Origin: Liolophura sinensis | Lineage: Eukaryota; Mollusca; Polyplacophora; Chitonida; Chitonidae | Assembly (NCBI RefSeq): GCF_032854445.1 | Contig: NC_088301.1 | Span: 28,692,402-28,756,401, forward strand | DNA: 64,000 bases | Direction: 5' to 3' | Part shown: piece by piece, positions 36,860-48,535 of the stretch | Position numbering within the stretch: the stretch's first letter is position 1 | Layout: each line of letters opens with the position of its first letter | Made by a program: the position numbers and the translations under genes | The notes under the pieces: model-generated | Database searches by the model: none | The model's input: only the letters and a program-made list of their open reading frames with translations | What the model was told of the DNA's origin: nothing

Positions 36860-36875
36860 CCCCCCCCCCCCCCCC
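36860..36875 (+). repeat. C16 homopolymer
   Basis: Sixteen consecutive C. Confidence 0.96.
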
Positions 36876-39035
36876 AAAATTTTTTTCATAAGAAAATAGT
36901 AATATGATGAGGTTTTTAATTAAATCATCCATGCGCGACTCTCTGGAGTCGTCTGCTGAAGGAGATTCCCACACGTGACACACAGATTTCCAACCTCAGA
37001 GCAAACACATAAGTATATGTAGGCCATATCAGTTGAAGTCAAGTGATCTCAAATGAACTTCAGGCACGAACGATCGACATGTAAATAGCCCTATGTGTGT
37101 TGTCGATCATTTATTGCGGCCAAAGCCTCACAGACCAGCGAAGACTGGGGAATTTAAACCATTACCTAGCGTTTCCAGTGAGTGAAAGACGAGCAATTCA
37201 AAGCTTTCACTGTTGTCAGAAATAACACCACATGACATATAATTATGACGATCTACATTTCATTCTATCACAACCATTCTGCAGGTCCAGTTCACAGACA
37301 AATGACTCAGTTGATGTCTAGATTTAAGCAGCTAGTAGCTAATATGTTTGATTGGATACATCCAGACCACCAAAGATGTCTGCCACATGTTTCCATTGCT
37401 GTTTCCCTGTTTGAAATCTATATAACACATTAAGTTGAGGTCCATATAGCATGCCTTAAAATTAACAAAAGTCTGTATTTCTTCCAATTTTATGGAAAAA
37501 TGATATCATACAAAGATAAATTCTATAGAAAATTACCAGAAAATGGTTCCTCTTTTGTTTTTTGTTGATTTTTTATGGGAGGGAGGAGGGGGTGGCACTG
37601 ATAACAGACATATTTGCTTGAAAAAAAATTGAACTTCATTAGATACATCCAATTCATGATGAAAGTTTGTCCCTTTGTGGAAGATCTGATAAATCATTTC
37701 TGAACAAAAGAGAATAAATGTCACTGGATATTTTGGTTCACATGATCTATAGTAAGATCCTTCCACGAAGCTCTTCATTTTTGCTACACAACAATTTCCA
37801 CTTCAAATCTGGAATGTGCAGGAATACATTAGTGATAATAACCAGATAGGGAAATAACAGAGTTGTCACGCACTGTGAAGTGATTTGTTGTTGAAAGATT
37901 TTCCAAGTCCAGACTGACCTGGCTGTCCGTCCCTAACTGACATCAATAAGTGGTCTGAGAGTTCAGCAGAATATGTTAAGTTGACAGCTTCTTTTGCACT
38001 TTAGCACTCTACCCAGTTCCACTCACTCACCTGCCAAGTCTGAACACGTCCCTTTCACTTTTTCCTGTTTTTGCAAGAATGCATTACAAAAAAAATGTTG
38101 CCAAAAACAGTTATCACCAGGAAGTTTCCTCCATTTTTTTCTCTTCTTTCTATGTCCCCAACATATGTGTGCATCTAACATCCATGTAAATCTGTAATTG
38201 AAATACACAGCACCATTCGTCTGTCACTGATACAACTTTCAAATAAATTCATTTTCGATTAACAACCCAAATACCAAAGTCCCTTCAAATAACTACTGCA
38301 TATTGGACCGCCTTTTTTTTTATTAATGGTCACCTACGCCACGGCTTGTCACCCTACTCATGGGACATGTCTTCCTAGATAAATTAAGTTCTGCAAACAA
38401 GGCACTATCTGACCTTTTTCAAATGAACAAGTCAGCAAACTTCTTAAAAATGGAAAATAATACTCCACATTTCTGGAGTGACAGATATGGATTATTTTAG
38501 AGCATGTCATCATTTTGCAACAGAAGATATCGCTAGATTTCTACTTTTTGACTTCTCATTCAAATTTGTAAGCCAGATTTGATGTTCAAACTTTCATGGG
38601 GTAATTAGGGGCAAAATTTCAAAAAACCCTAAAACAGATCAAAGATGCTTATCCATTTCATGATGACATTTAATGCCAAGGTGGTAAAATTAATAATAAT
38701 TATGTAAATAATTTGTGCACACTATTAAAATTACATGGTTCAATGCTATATGTTGATTATTTAACCAAAAGTAGCCATTAAATAAGCAATAAAAAACATG
38801 TTTGCACCTTTTAGAACATTACTAAATACTGACCTATATAGTTCACATAGAAATGTATTGGTGGCCAAGAAGTAACCCTCTTATTAAAATCATTTACAGA
38901 CATTTTCAGTTTTCCGTGTATTTGTTCATTCATAAAAGTAGCCCTACTACTACTACAGTCAAGAAAATGTTTGTTTTATGACTCAGATAATCATTTCAAT
39001 TCTAAACGTCATTGTACTGTTTACTGGCAACGCTG
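36876..39035. other. Non-coding stretch, no gene recognised
   Basis: Unique-looking sequence with a GGGAGGGAGGAGGGGG purine tract near 37577. Open frames on both strands are short and show no domain. Confidence 0.4.
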
Positions 39036-39075
39036 TCTGTTAAAATATATTTATTTAATTGATGCTTTATGCCAC
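39036..39075 (-). mobile_element. Degenerate SINE family 1 tail/core fragment
   Basis: ATATATTTATTTAATTGATG followed by CTTTATGCCACAC resembles the family-1 tail and start of core. Nothing further matches. Confidence 0.45.
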
Positions 39076-39249
39076 ACGTAAGAAGGTTGATCAAGGACCT
39101 TTGGCACTCATGCATTTTACAATACGTACATAAATCAAAATGGCTTGCCAACCTGATCGGGAAACAAGGTAACATGGATGAACCTCTGCAATCCAATCAT
39201 CATACCAACAGATAAAGTTTGTTTGGTCTTCACTTCATTCACACTAATT

Positions 39250-39960
39250 CAGAAGCGCTCCACAGGGGTTTCAAAAGCACTTCCAACAGGCTTTGAGCGC
39301 TCCTTCTAAATGCATATATATACCATTTCACTGTAGCACTTGTCCATGAAATGTGAACAAACCTGCAAATTTTAAAATGAAGAAAACTATACTCCCTTTA
39401 AAATGTTGGGGCCCACTACCTCGACAAGACATTGTGGACATGAAAGCCATAGAATAGTGTTATGGTGGAATTTCTCTGCAAACAGGCAGTCACTCTACAT
39501 CGTATGGAAACTTATCATTCACCTTTCATAATGGTGACGTCCACCATATTTTAAAGAAATCTGAACAAAAAGGTTTCAGAGTTGGAAGACAAAAGTGATA
39601 TTAAAAGAAATGGAAATTCAAAAGCTACACATTACTCCAGAGGGGTTTCATGTGCGCTCCAGACAGGCTTCCAGGGCGCTCCTCAAGGGCTTCCAGTGCG
39701 CTTCAGATGGGCTTCCAGTGCACTGCATAATGGTAGCTTGATGGCGCTCATGAAGCACCCTAGAAGCATTTTGCATTTTTTGGATGCATTGCTGGGGCGC
39801 TTCCCTCTACCTCAGTGATGTCAGATTTCGGGGTTTCCAAGGTGCTTCTACTGAAGCGCTGTTGAAGCGAGTACTCCATAGGTACTTGATTAGTGCTTCA
39901 TGGGGGCTTCAGAAGCTCTTCACAGATACTTCAGAGGTGCTCCTTTTGGAGCTGGGTAGT
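39250..39960. repeat. Degenerate GCGCTTC/CTTCCAG-rich minisatellite blocks
   Basis: Two blocks (39250-39310 and 39640-39960) are built from imperfect units of about 17-22 bp around AGCGCTC, GGGCTTCCAGTGCGCTTC, CACTTCCA and GGGGCTTCA. They are separated by about 330 bp of ordinary sequence. Units are too diverged for a strict period. Small open frames across the blocks (39582-39818, 39784-40002) are by-products of the missing stops in such GC-rich units. Confidence 0.7.
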
Positions 39961-40382
39961 ATGAATGTTAGAAAAACTAACTGCTCAATTCTGGTGTTAT
40001 AGAAAACCAATCACACAAAAGGTTGACTACCCAATAAAACAGCAGGCAGTCTCTTCACCAACCAATCAGATGAGGGCAGTAAACATATACATGTAGGTCA
40101 GACATGCAGCACATGGCCCAGTCTCCATAGTGAAGCTTATCAGGGCAGACAATTAAGGTTTAAAAGTTAGTGTGACTCCAAATTTGAATGTCAAAAAACT
40201 TTACAGGGAAACAGCTAACTGAAATCTCAGCATGCCCATCAAGAGGACTGTTCCTTACATTTCTCAGTCGAGAGCAAACCAACCCACCAACCAACCCCTT
40301 CTCCAACAGTTAACAGGCTGCGCATCATTTCACCCTTGTTGCGTTCATTCATAAAATTTCATTTCCCCAGTAAGGTATTTTA

Positions 40383-40444
40383 GTGAATGAGTGCTTGGGG
40401 TTTAATGTCGTACCTAACAAGTTTTCAGTCATATGACGACAAGC
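40383..40444 (-). mobile_element. 62-bp head-less SINE family 2 insertion with 11-bp target duplication
   Basis: AAGGTATTTTA at 40372-40382 is repeated exactly at 40445-40455. Between them are only the 3' end and core of family 2: GGGGTTTAATGTCGTACCTA, then ACAAGTTTTCAGTCATATGA and CGACAAGC. In sense orientation the tRNA head and body are missing, so this is a severely 5'-truncated retroposition product and not a decayed full copy. Confidence 0.88.
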
Positions 40445-40514
40445 AAGGTATTTTATATCAGTCATTACACAACATGCAATTGGTCTGCACATGTTCACTA
40501 ACTGGCATCACAAG

Positions 40515-40633
40515 TACATGTCATTATGACTGTGAACTATTATGTTCACCTGTATTGTCCCCAGGGGCCTGTGGATCGTAGTCCACTAGAAGTAGGCCTA
40601 CATGTCATTATGACTGTGAACCGTAATGTTCAC
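40515..40633 (+). repeat. Short direct duplication, 84-bp spacing
   Basis: A 35-bp segment at 40515-40549 recurs at 40599-40633 with three differences (TACATGTCATTATGACTGTG shared exactly). The intervening sequence is not clearly repeated. Confidence 0.85.
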
Positions 40634-40639
40634 AAAGGG

Positions 40640-43200
40640 GGACCACTGTCCCCATACTGTACAAGGCCCACATTCTTTCCATAACGTTATCAGTCTTGTG
40701 ATTACAATAAACCTGTAATGTCAAACCAAGTTTATGATTTGTGTTTTACATAAAATTAGGTTAAAGTTTTAAAACACTTAACTTATGACTAATCTGTGTG
40801 GCATATATTCAGAAATAAAAGCACTTTCTTAGCCTACTGTGGCCACAGCGTTTGTCAACACAGGACGAAGACGTTTAGGAAGTTTATATTAAAATAAGCA
40901 GGCATTTCCTCAAATTTACAAGGACAGCTGAGCTCAGAAAGGATTTCCATTTTGATAGTGAGATATAAATAATTAACGTCAAAGGAGATTCCACCCTGAA
41001 TTGTTTATTGCCTTAAAGCTTACGCAAGCCTAAAGCCTTTCTTGGTCTTGTTCGGTGAAGAATGGCTCATTGCTTCATGATAAATGGCACATTACATGAT
41101 TTATGAGTTACGATGTTATAATTGCACAGGCGAGAGAAGTAGTGTCTGCATAACTGCATGAAGATTGTGGTTTTACACGACCAAGAAACAGCTGCAAAAT
41201 ATGCATGGCTTCTGGGGGCAAAAAGTTCAGTGCCCAATGGGTAAGAAATACTGGTGGCAGATACATGAAGATGGAGAAACAGTCAAAAGTAAATAAAGAA
41301 TGGGAAAAGAGTGTGTGAAAGAGTGGAAAGGGGATTTTTTGTCACTCCACCAAGACACGGAGTGTAACGGAGAAGGCACTTAAGAAGAAGAGAATGGGCA
41401 CTGTAGACTGTAATACTGCACATCATGATTTCATGATGTGAAAAATTTTCACTCATTAAATCCTGCCTTAGAGTTACAGCACCACTGTTCAAAGTAATCT
41501 AAATGGTCAACAATTACCATATACACAAGAAAAAGTACCATCTCACACATGAATTCCACATTTTCCCAAAAAATCCACACAAAAAAATTGTGCCATTTTG
41601 AAAATACCTGTAACTATATTTCCTTGACCAGTCCTTGCAGTGTCTGTTGTCCTCTCTCCATGAAATGGTTACTGGTTCGGTTGCTTGGTGTTGTATTCCA
41701 TTACATTTATGCAGAAAGCTAAGCACGTTCTGGATGAAACCAAAACCTCCAGGCACTTGCAAGTGCCTTATATGTACAGTAACCATGCCAGCTAGAGCTG
41801 GATTTAAACATGTGATTTAAGGGCTAATGGCCTTCTGAGAAAAACCCATTAAAATGCTCAACCATCAAGAGACCCATTAATATCTAACATAGTGATTAAC
41901 AACTAGTGCAATTTCTTGAAGGCTAACACAGCTGTTGCCTTAAAAAAGCCTTTCAACACCATCATTAATTTACAACGGGCATATCATACATTAGTTTCTG
42001 ATTATTTTATTACCATTTTCAAATAAATGTGCACAAAAAAACAGGAACTCCAATCCTCAGCTGTGCACTGTCAGAATAAGCATCCTCTTCAAAATAATGA
42101 AACCTCAATTTATCAAGCTACAAAGCTAACATTGTGGAACACATGTAACTGGTAACTGGTGGAATAGAATATAATGTTGTCTCAGAGATAAATGCTTTTA
42201 ATTATTCCTAAAGAAGTTATCCCTTACTTACAAAGACCTGACAGTTTAGCAAACACTTTCTGACACATGATGGAAACTGAATATCAGAATGGTATATTTC
42301 TTTCCATCAAAGACAAACATGGGTAATTCTAGAATTGAATTAATCTGCATAAGCTGAAGCATGAACTACTGCATTTGACCTAAAAACAAAAGACCATGAA
42401 AGTTAATAATTTTTACCTTTTTTCACTAAAACTTCTCCAAAATTGTTTTCCAGTAAAATATTATCCTATCTTCCAAACAAGCCTCTAAACACTTTTCAAA
42501 GACCAGAAGATCTTTCACAGTCATGAAAAACACAATGGTACATATGACCATGCTACCATAATGTCAGCATCTAAACATCTGTATAATAACTAACAAACTA
42601 ACTAACTCAGGAATTACCTTATTCAGTTATCAACTTCTAAACTCCACCTAAAGATAACAAAATTATACTTCTATTTCTAACACACATTGTAAAACCATGT
42701 GACTGGGAATTTCTGGACATAAACAGTCAACGGAGAACAAAGTCAAATACATGTACCAATACCTTTAGCTTAGGTTACTATATACTGTATAACAAGGCAT
42801 CATATTATTTCCTTTAAAATATATGTTCTTATTTCAACAGTCTTTGAACCTTATGTATGCATCTTAAAACCATCAGATATACAATGTATGAAGAAAGTTA
42901 TTTTGGTACATAGATCTGCTCTCTTTGAATTAAGCGTCCATGTTGTTAGTGCACCCTTGAGAAACAACCCAGGCCTGTTGTCAGTTGCAGAGTAGGGCAT
43001 CACACTACCGATACAAGCATCTGACCTGTAGTCCACTGGCTGCCCACAAAGGATCCCGCTGCCCCAGACTGCTACCGTTTTCCTATCAATCCAATTACAG
43101 CATACACCACTCATCTATCAACGTTAGCTCTGCTCCTGAAAGGCAGCCATTACCCTGTGTCTGGACCACACTTCAGCTTAACTCTTTATCTTTTTCTCCC
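40640..43200. other. Non-coding stretch, no gene recognised
   Basis: Unique-looking sequence. Open frames at 41283-41492, 41514-41786 and 41635-41820 overlap on opposite strands and have no recognisable domain. Confidence 0.4.
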
Positions 43201-43209
43201 GCACAACAG

Positions 43210-43365
43210 GCTGGAAATGACGAAGCTGCAGCAGAAGCACTCCGTCACAATCCAAGTGAATTAAGAAACAACATCAAGTTTGTCCCAAACATAGCTAAAT
43301 TTTCTAGAACCGTCGAAGCATTATCCATGCGAAAATTGGTTACCACTACCATGCTCACAGAATGA
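43210..43365 (+). other. Candidate terminal exon, unidentified protein
   Basis: This candidate has one of the two best 3' splice sites I found: a branch-point-like CTTAAC, a tract TCTTTATCTTTTTCTCCC, then GCACAACAG ending at 43209. The following 51 codons are open to TGA and encode a hydrophilic, helix-prone peptide beginning AGNDEAAAEALRHNPSELRN and ending in a basic/Thr-rich tail. I do not recognise the family. No AATAAA was seen shortly downstream, which weakens a terminal-exon reading, and upstream exons were not identified. It may be a real 3' coding exon of a long-intron gene, or chance. Confidence 0.28.
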
Positions 43366-44669
43366 CTTCAACAGCCAACATATATGTAACAACATCAACA
43401 TCTGAATATTATCATTGTCAAGGACAAGGGAAGACCTCAGCTTTAAAGGAACGGGAAAGGCTAGTTGGAACCGTGCTATAATGAAAAACTTTCTGGCAAA
43501 AAATGTAAAAAAGAAACACCAAATACATACCAAAATGTAAGATACATTTGTTTCAAATCAATCCTTCAGAAAGTCATGATGGAAGACAGTTGATAAGTCA
43601 ATACTCTTTAGTAGAAAGAGCCAATATGTTGTTTTCATAAAGTACATGTATGAAAGGAAAAGTCAATAGCACCAAGGATATCATAGGAATTTTTACTCCA
43701 TAGACTGGATTTTTTTTCCAACTGATCAGATTTCCAAAGCTTGCATGACAACAGCTTGTTGAGTTATGTTGGACAACAGATGTACTTCAGTTTTCATTAA
43801 TTATTTAGGTTTAATCTGCATTTAATAACAAGTATATAAATCGGCTTTGAATTAATGATTTTAGAAAGCCTAGCCAAAAATCGTGAGCACTTTAATCACC
43901 AGGTTTCAAGATTTCACACGACGTTCAAACGAGCACTGTACTGTCGCAGAATTGAGGTGTGCCTTGCCATCTGTTTTAAAATTGATCAGACGTGAAATCC
44001 TCAAGATCGCAAACGATTGGTTCCTGAATATTTGGCTGCCTTCCCTTACTGTACTTGAATTAAGCGTTCTATTTGGTCCTTAACTAACATGTTGAGCTGA
44101 GTTTTATACAGCATTCAAGATTTTTAGACAGAAGACAGGCATATAACAGTGGACATATTACATTTACAAATTAACTATGAATTTATAACTTGTATAGCTG
44201 ATCCAGGAAACCACAGGTTCCTGCCTCATAATTCATATGTGTGAAACAAAATACTGAAGAACAAATACACGTACATCAAACTTAATGTTATCGCATTGTG
44301 ACGGGAAAAACGCATGTATCACAAGAACTCAAAGTTTCACCAGTATGTTGAATCCAGAAATTTATATTTTGAATCAACAGCATTAACATGTCAAAATTTA
44401 TAGAAATGTTCACTGGAACAATTCATATAAGCAAAGAACCTTTTATGGTTTAGAAAATGTCTGTGCTGACAGGCTTACATTTCACCACAGTGCTTTTTCT
44501 TCAAGTTACACCTCAGCGTACCAAAATAGTGTCTCCAGATTAAAGCAGAATGTTTACAGAACCTGTTGTCTCACTGAACCAAGAGAAAAAAAAACCCTGA
44601 ATATCACTTTAACAGTACATATGGTAGGTAGACAAAGTCATCTAGACTTTAATCTATGTGCTGTACATG
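43366..44669. other. Non-coding stretch, no gene recognised
   Basis: No gene or repeat recognised between the candidate exon and the next SINE. Confidence 0.4.
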
Positions 44670-44681
44670 CACAGCATCAAA

Positions 44682-44919
44682 TTTTATTTATTTATTTATT
44701 TGATTGGTGTTTTACGCCGTACTCAAGAATATTTCACTTATATGACGGCAGCCAGCATTATGGTAGGAGGAAACCGGGCAGAGCCCGGGGAAAACCCACG
44801 ACCATCCACAGGTTGCTGGCAGACCTTCCCACTTAAATTCACAACGACCACATTGGTGAGAGACTCCTGGGTCATTCTGCTGTGCTAGCGTGCTAACCAA
44901 CTGAGCCACGGAGGCCCCC
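44682..44919 (-). mobile_element. SINE family 1 with perfect 12-bp target duplication
   Basis: Flanked by CACAGCATCAAA at 44670-44681 and 44920-44931. The plus strand reads (TTTA)n tail, GATTGGTGTTTTACGCCGTA, CTCAAGAATATTTCACTTAT, the core and body, then the reversed tRNA-like head ending CCAACTGAGCCACGGAGGCC. Compared with 53258 it has an internal deletion of about 40 bp between the body and the box-B side (near 44832). Both ends are intact, so the deletion either preceded insertion or happened later without touching the ends. Confidence 0.95.
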
Positions 44920-44931
44920 CACAGCATCAAA

Positions 44932-46660
44932 AAATTAATCTATAATTTACAATACATATTATTTATATTTTAAGTTTTAACATCTTAGTATCATAAATAG
45001 TATATTAGAAAGATACTCAGGCCTGCCATATACCACAACTGCATCATTTCACCACAAGACTATATGAGCCCCCTATATATGCAGTGAACTATATGTGCAT
45101 ACTTATATAATTATACTTGTACACTAGAGTTAAATAACTAACAAAGAATCTGACACAAGCAGAATTTAGATTCATTTACAAAACATGCATTAACTACATG
45201 TATGTTCAGAGTTTCTGGAAAGACAGTTGTATGGCTGCTGTGTTTGTGTTGCTACAGACACAAAGAATGCACCTCAGACTGCACCCAATGAATTAAAAGC
45301 CAGAGGTTGGCTCCGATAGGCTTACATCCCTTGGATTACTAGATGTTAATCTAAATGCAAAAGGCCAAAGGATGATCCCTAAAAGCTTGTCCATACATAT
45401 GTAACGTGAACATACACTGTATGTGGGGCCAAGCCAGCACCAGACTATGATTATCCAAGGCCCGCTGCACAGAGAAAACAATCTCAGTCTTCATTTGGAA
45501 AGTCACTCTCTATGCAAATGTAAGCCGAACAATTTGTAATCCATTCAGCTCAGTTAGAGGACTTAACCAAACGACCATTCTCCACCAATCCCATCAGTTA
45601 CCAAGCAGGGGCAAAGAGGGTTTTGCTCAAACATTTTATTCCATCCAATTTCTCCGCGATCTCTTTCCTAACAAGTTTAATGTCCTGTTTTCAGCGATGT
45701 CCTCAGAGATTACCAATCATCTTGGCCGACTTTCCACTTTTTTCTTCTCGGGGAATCCTCTGATCAGCGACAAGTTTACTTGAAGCAGAAGCACCGTGAT
45801 CAATCTTCGACCATTCAATGACCCAGTCTGGAACTCTTAATGATTGCTGTGGATTATATGATGGAGGACTGGACTGGTTGCAGACCATGTCACATAAAAT
45901 TTCCACCAAATTAAAGCCCAAATCAAGCCTGTCGAACACTTTGCCATTGTCTCATCACGCAGTGTGGACTCCTGTGTGACAGAATAAGTATAGACATACT
46001 CACCAATGCAATGTGCAATATTGGGTTTTTACATTTTGCTTCCACACATAACCAGAGAATTAAGATCTTTTTCATTCAAAAGACCAGAAGACTTACCAAA
46101 TGGCTTTTTTGGCATTCCCATCTGCTTTGCTGCCATCTTGTTACACAATCTATGTGCTCACAAATACTATCTTCTCCCGTATGAACCCATTTATAGCAAG
46201 ATAAAAATGCATTTGTTTTAAATCTGGGGAGTTAATATAATACTTACTGAGACAAAAACAACAAGCTTCAACACGTGTATATGGGATTTCTAATCCCTCT
46301 CCCTCCAATAAGTCCAAGTACTTAAAAAATAGTAATGTCTTGCTCAACTAATTCTTGCAACCTAGAAACTTTGTATCTGCTTTAACTGATCAAGACAACC
46401 ATGAGCTAATACTAATTTGGATGGAAAGCTACTCTCCTGGGTACATGTATACCAGCCAAACATCTATAGCTATCACAGATGAATCTGTTTTATCAAACGG
46501 TCGATACAGCATCCAACACGAGCCCATTTTGCTTTTGTTACAGATGCTACGGTGTTAAGGCAAAGCAAATATGCGGCCCAGATATAACAATAACACATGG
46601 CACTATGAGCACACTTATTTAAAGGCTCCGCCTCTTTAATGTGGCCCAGAAAGGCTTAAT
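44932..46660. other. Non-coding stretch with scattered splice-like signals
   Basis: No gene recognised. A strong plus-strand 3' splice site (TCCTAAC branch-like at 45667, then GTCCTGTTTTCAG ending at 45694) leads into sequence open in all three frames for 22-42 codons. A minus-strand open frame (45703-45945) overlaps it. See also the candidate start exon at 46097-46136. Confidence 0.35.
46097..46136 (-). other. Candidate start-codon exon, minus strand
   Basis: An ATG in a strong context (AACAAGATGG) begins the short peptide MAAKQMGMPKKPF, which runs into a consensus donor, TTTG followed by GTAAGTCT. The same bases AAGATGGCAGC also match a YY1-type core-promoter motif. I cannot identify the protein or a downstream exon with a good acceptor. 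The frame at 45703-45945 would be in phase, but its acceptor is poor. Confidence 0.15.
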
Positions 46661-46960
46661 GAGACAAGCAGCAAACACCGAAGCCGTGTGCAATTTCCAG
46701 CGGTCAATCATTTGAGGCATTCTCCCAGAAATTTGACAATCAGATTATGGCCTATTGGCATTCATGGTTGGAGGTAAGCTGCGACAATGGTAACATTTTA
46801 CAGGCTGGCTCCGTTACACAAAGCCTCGCATCACGAAATCCATCAAACCTCGCTCACTTCCTACCAACTTCGGACGACGTGTTCTACGGCGGTAACCAGT
46901 CATTATGACAGTAAGCTGATTTTAGTTCATGAACTCCTGGCCAGAATTGACAGTGTCTGA
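46661..46960. promoter_or_regulatory. Possible conserved non-coding or exonic segment
   Basis: The composition is more balanced than the surroundings, with CpG-containing sequence (about 46840-46900) and Sox-like ACAATGG (about 46794). A frame of about 36 codons on the plus strand ends at a good donor (TTGGAG followed by GTAAGC at 46786), but no strong acceptor precedes it. Either an enhancer-like element or an exon is possible; I cannot decide. Confidence 0.18.
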
Positions 46961-47700
46961 GGGGCTCACACATGGCTTTGGTCACATGTACATCTCATTC
47001 TCCTGAATTCATCAGCAATATTAGTATTTAGTGGTTTTCCCAAGAGATTACCGACCTTCACAGCCTGCAAGTCCATCAAGAACACATTGACTTAACACTG
47101 GATACCCAGATAATAGCTCAGAAAACAAAAAATCCCCTAAGCACTAAAGTTTTTCACGCACACTGGAGCTTGCAACAGAAAATGAAGGTATCAATTCGTA
47201 ATTTGTTGAATCATTCAGAAAGACAACGTTCATCTGAATACAGGACAGCTCCTGTTAGCATCTCTGAACCAATACTATGAAAGCTGATATTCTTGAGGTT
47301 CACAGTTCCATTTAAATGACAAAGTAAAAACAATTCATTAATTAATGCTTAATGACACTTTGGCAGTAATGCAGCCATAACCTGTCTAAAAGGCATTAGA
47401 ACTAAGCCATACATGTACAAAGTGGTTTTTCATGTAATAATGAGAACGTTCAAAATAACATAAAATACAAGTAAAAGGAAAACAATATACGAAAGCATAA
47501 GTATATGAGTAAGAAATACGAAAAACGGACATCAGAAAAGAGAAAAGAGGCAGTCTAATATTTCTCAGTCATAAGTAAGGTACTTTCTGCATGACCTACA
47601 TCAGTCTTCTCTCTCTCCTTTCAAATATCCAATGTAAAAGGCCTCAAACCATATTATTTCATTCAACACACTCAACAAGTAAATATCGATCCCCAACACA
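46961..47700. other. Non-coding stretch, no gene recognised
   Basis: AT-rich, unique-looking sequence without gene or repeat signals. Confidence 0.4.
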
Positions 47701-47793
47701 TATTTATTTATTTGATTTTACACCGGCAGACCTTCCAACGTACAACCAGAGAGGATGCCGGAATGAGCTGGACTTGCAGCGACCACATTGGTG
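47701..47793 (-). mobile_element. SINE family 1, internally deleted relic
   Basis: The tail TATTTATTTATTTGATTTTA is joined directly to CACCGGCAGACCTTCCAACG and the box-B side (GAATGAGCTGGACTTGCAGC, CGACCACATTGGTGA). The whole core and central body are missing, as is the outer head. No target duplication found. Confidence 0.82.
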
Positions 47794-48504
47794 ATACTTC
47801 AAATTTGAAAAATATTGTCAAATAAAAAATAATACGCCTGGAACAAAGCAACAATTTAAAAATGCATTGTGTGAATATAGAAAAATATAATCTATAACCA
47901 ACTTAACTCAATGACCAAATTTTAACACACAGACCTCACCCTCTGACAAATTATTTTTTAAAAAAAAGGCTTTTTTCAAATTGTTTCAGCTTAAAAAGAA
48001 TTATGGCAATATATGCTTCCACATTTGACATATGTTTCCATTAAACTTTGGGTGAATCCAGAAATTTGTGAACCATTTTTCACCAATGACAGATACTCAG
48101 ACAGAAATGCGGAGTATTTAAACCTTTGCATTTAGTACTGGCATCTGTACATTTAGGAGCGGCAGAAATATGCCCTGTTGGATGGCCTTCTTAAGTTTAT
48201 GTCCTTCGGCCTCGTCTTTTTCTACTCCAGGGAAAAACAACGAACCTGTATGTGTAGGAAATAAGGATTCAGTCAAATACACTGGAGACCATGATGCTTC
48301 TGATACATTAGATTCAGAATTAAAAAACAAAACATACTAAGCAGGCACAAAGAGAGGCTCATAATGTCGCAGATCTGATCATGCATATCAAAACCAATGA
48401 GGAATTTTACATTTACAGCATTCAGCAAACAACCTAACATTTGGATGAACACTTGAGCATATCATTTTGCTCACGTACAACCATACTACACAAGAAGTAC
48501 ATTA

Positions 48505-48535
48505 TTATTTATTTATTTATTTATTTGATTGGTGT
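48505..48535 (-). mobile_element. SINE family 1 tail remnant
   Basis: (ATTT)n followed by GATTGGTGT, the tail and first bases of the family-1 3' end. It then runs straight into the family-2 tail complement. Confidence 0.65.

Noticed and set aside
39582-40002. Open frames of 72-78 codons in the GCGCTTC-rich block
   Set aside because: They follow from GC-rich repeat units that lack stop codons.
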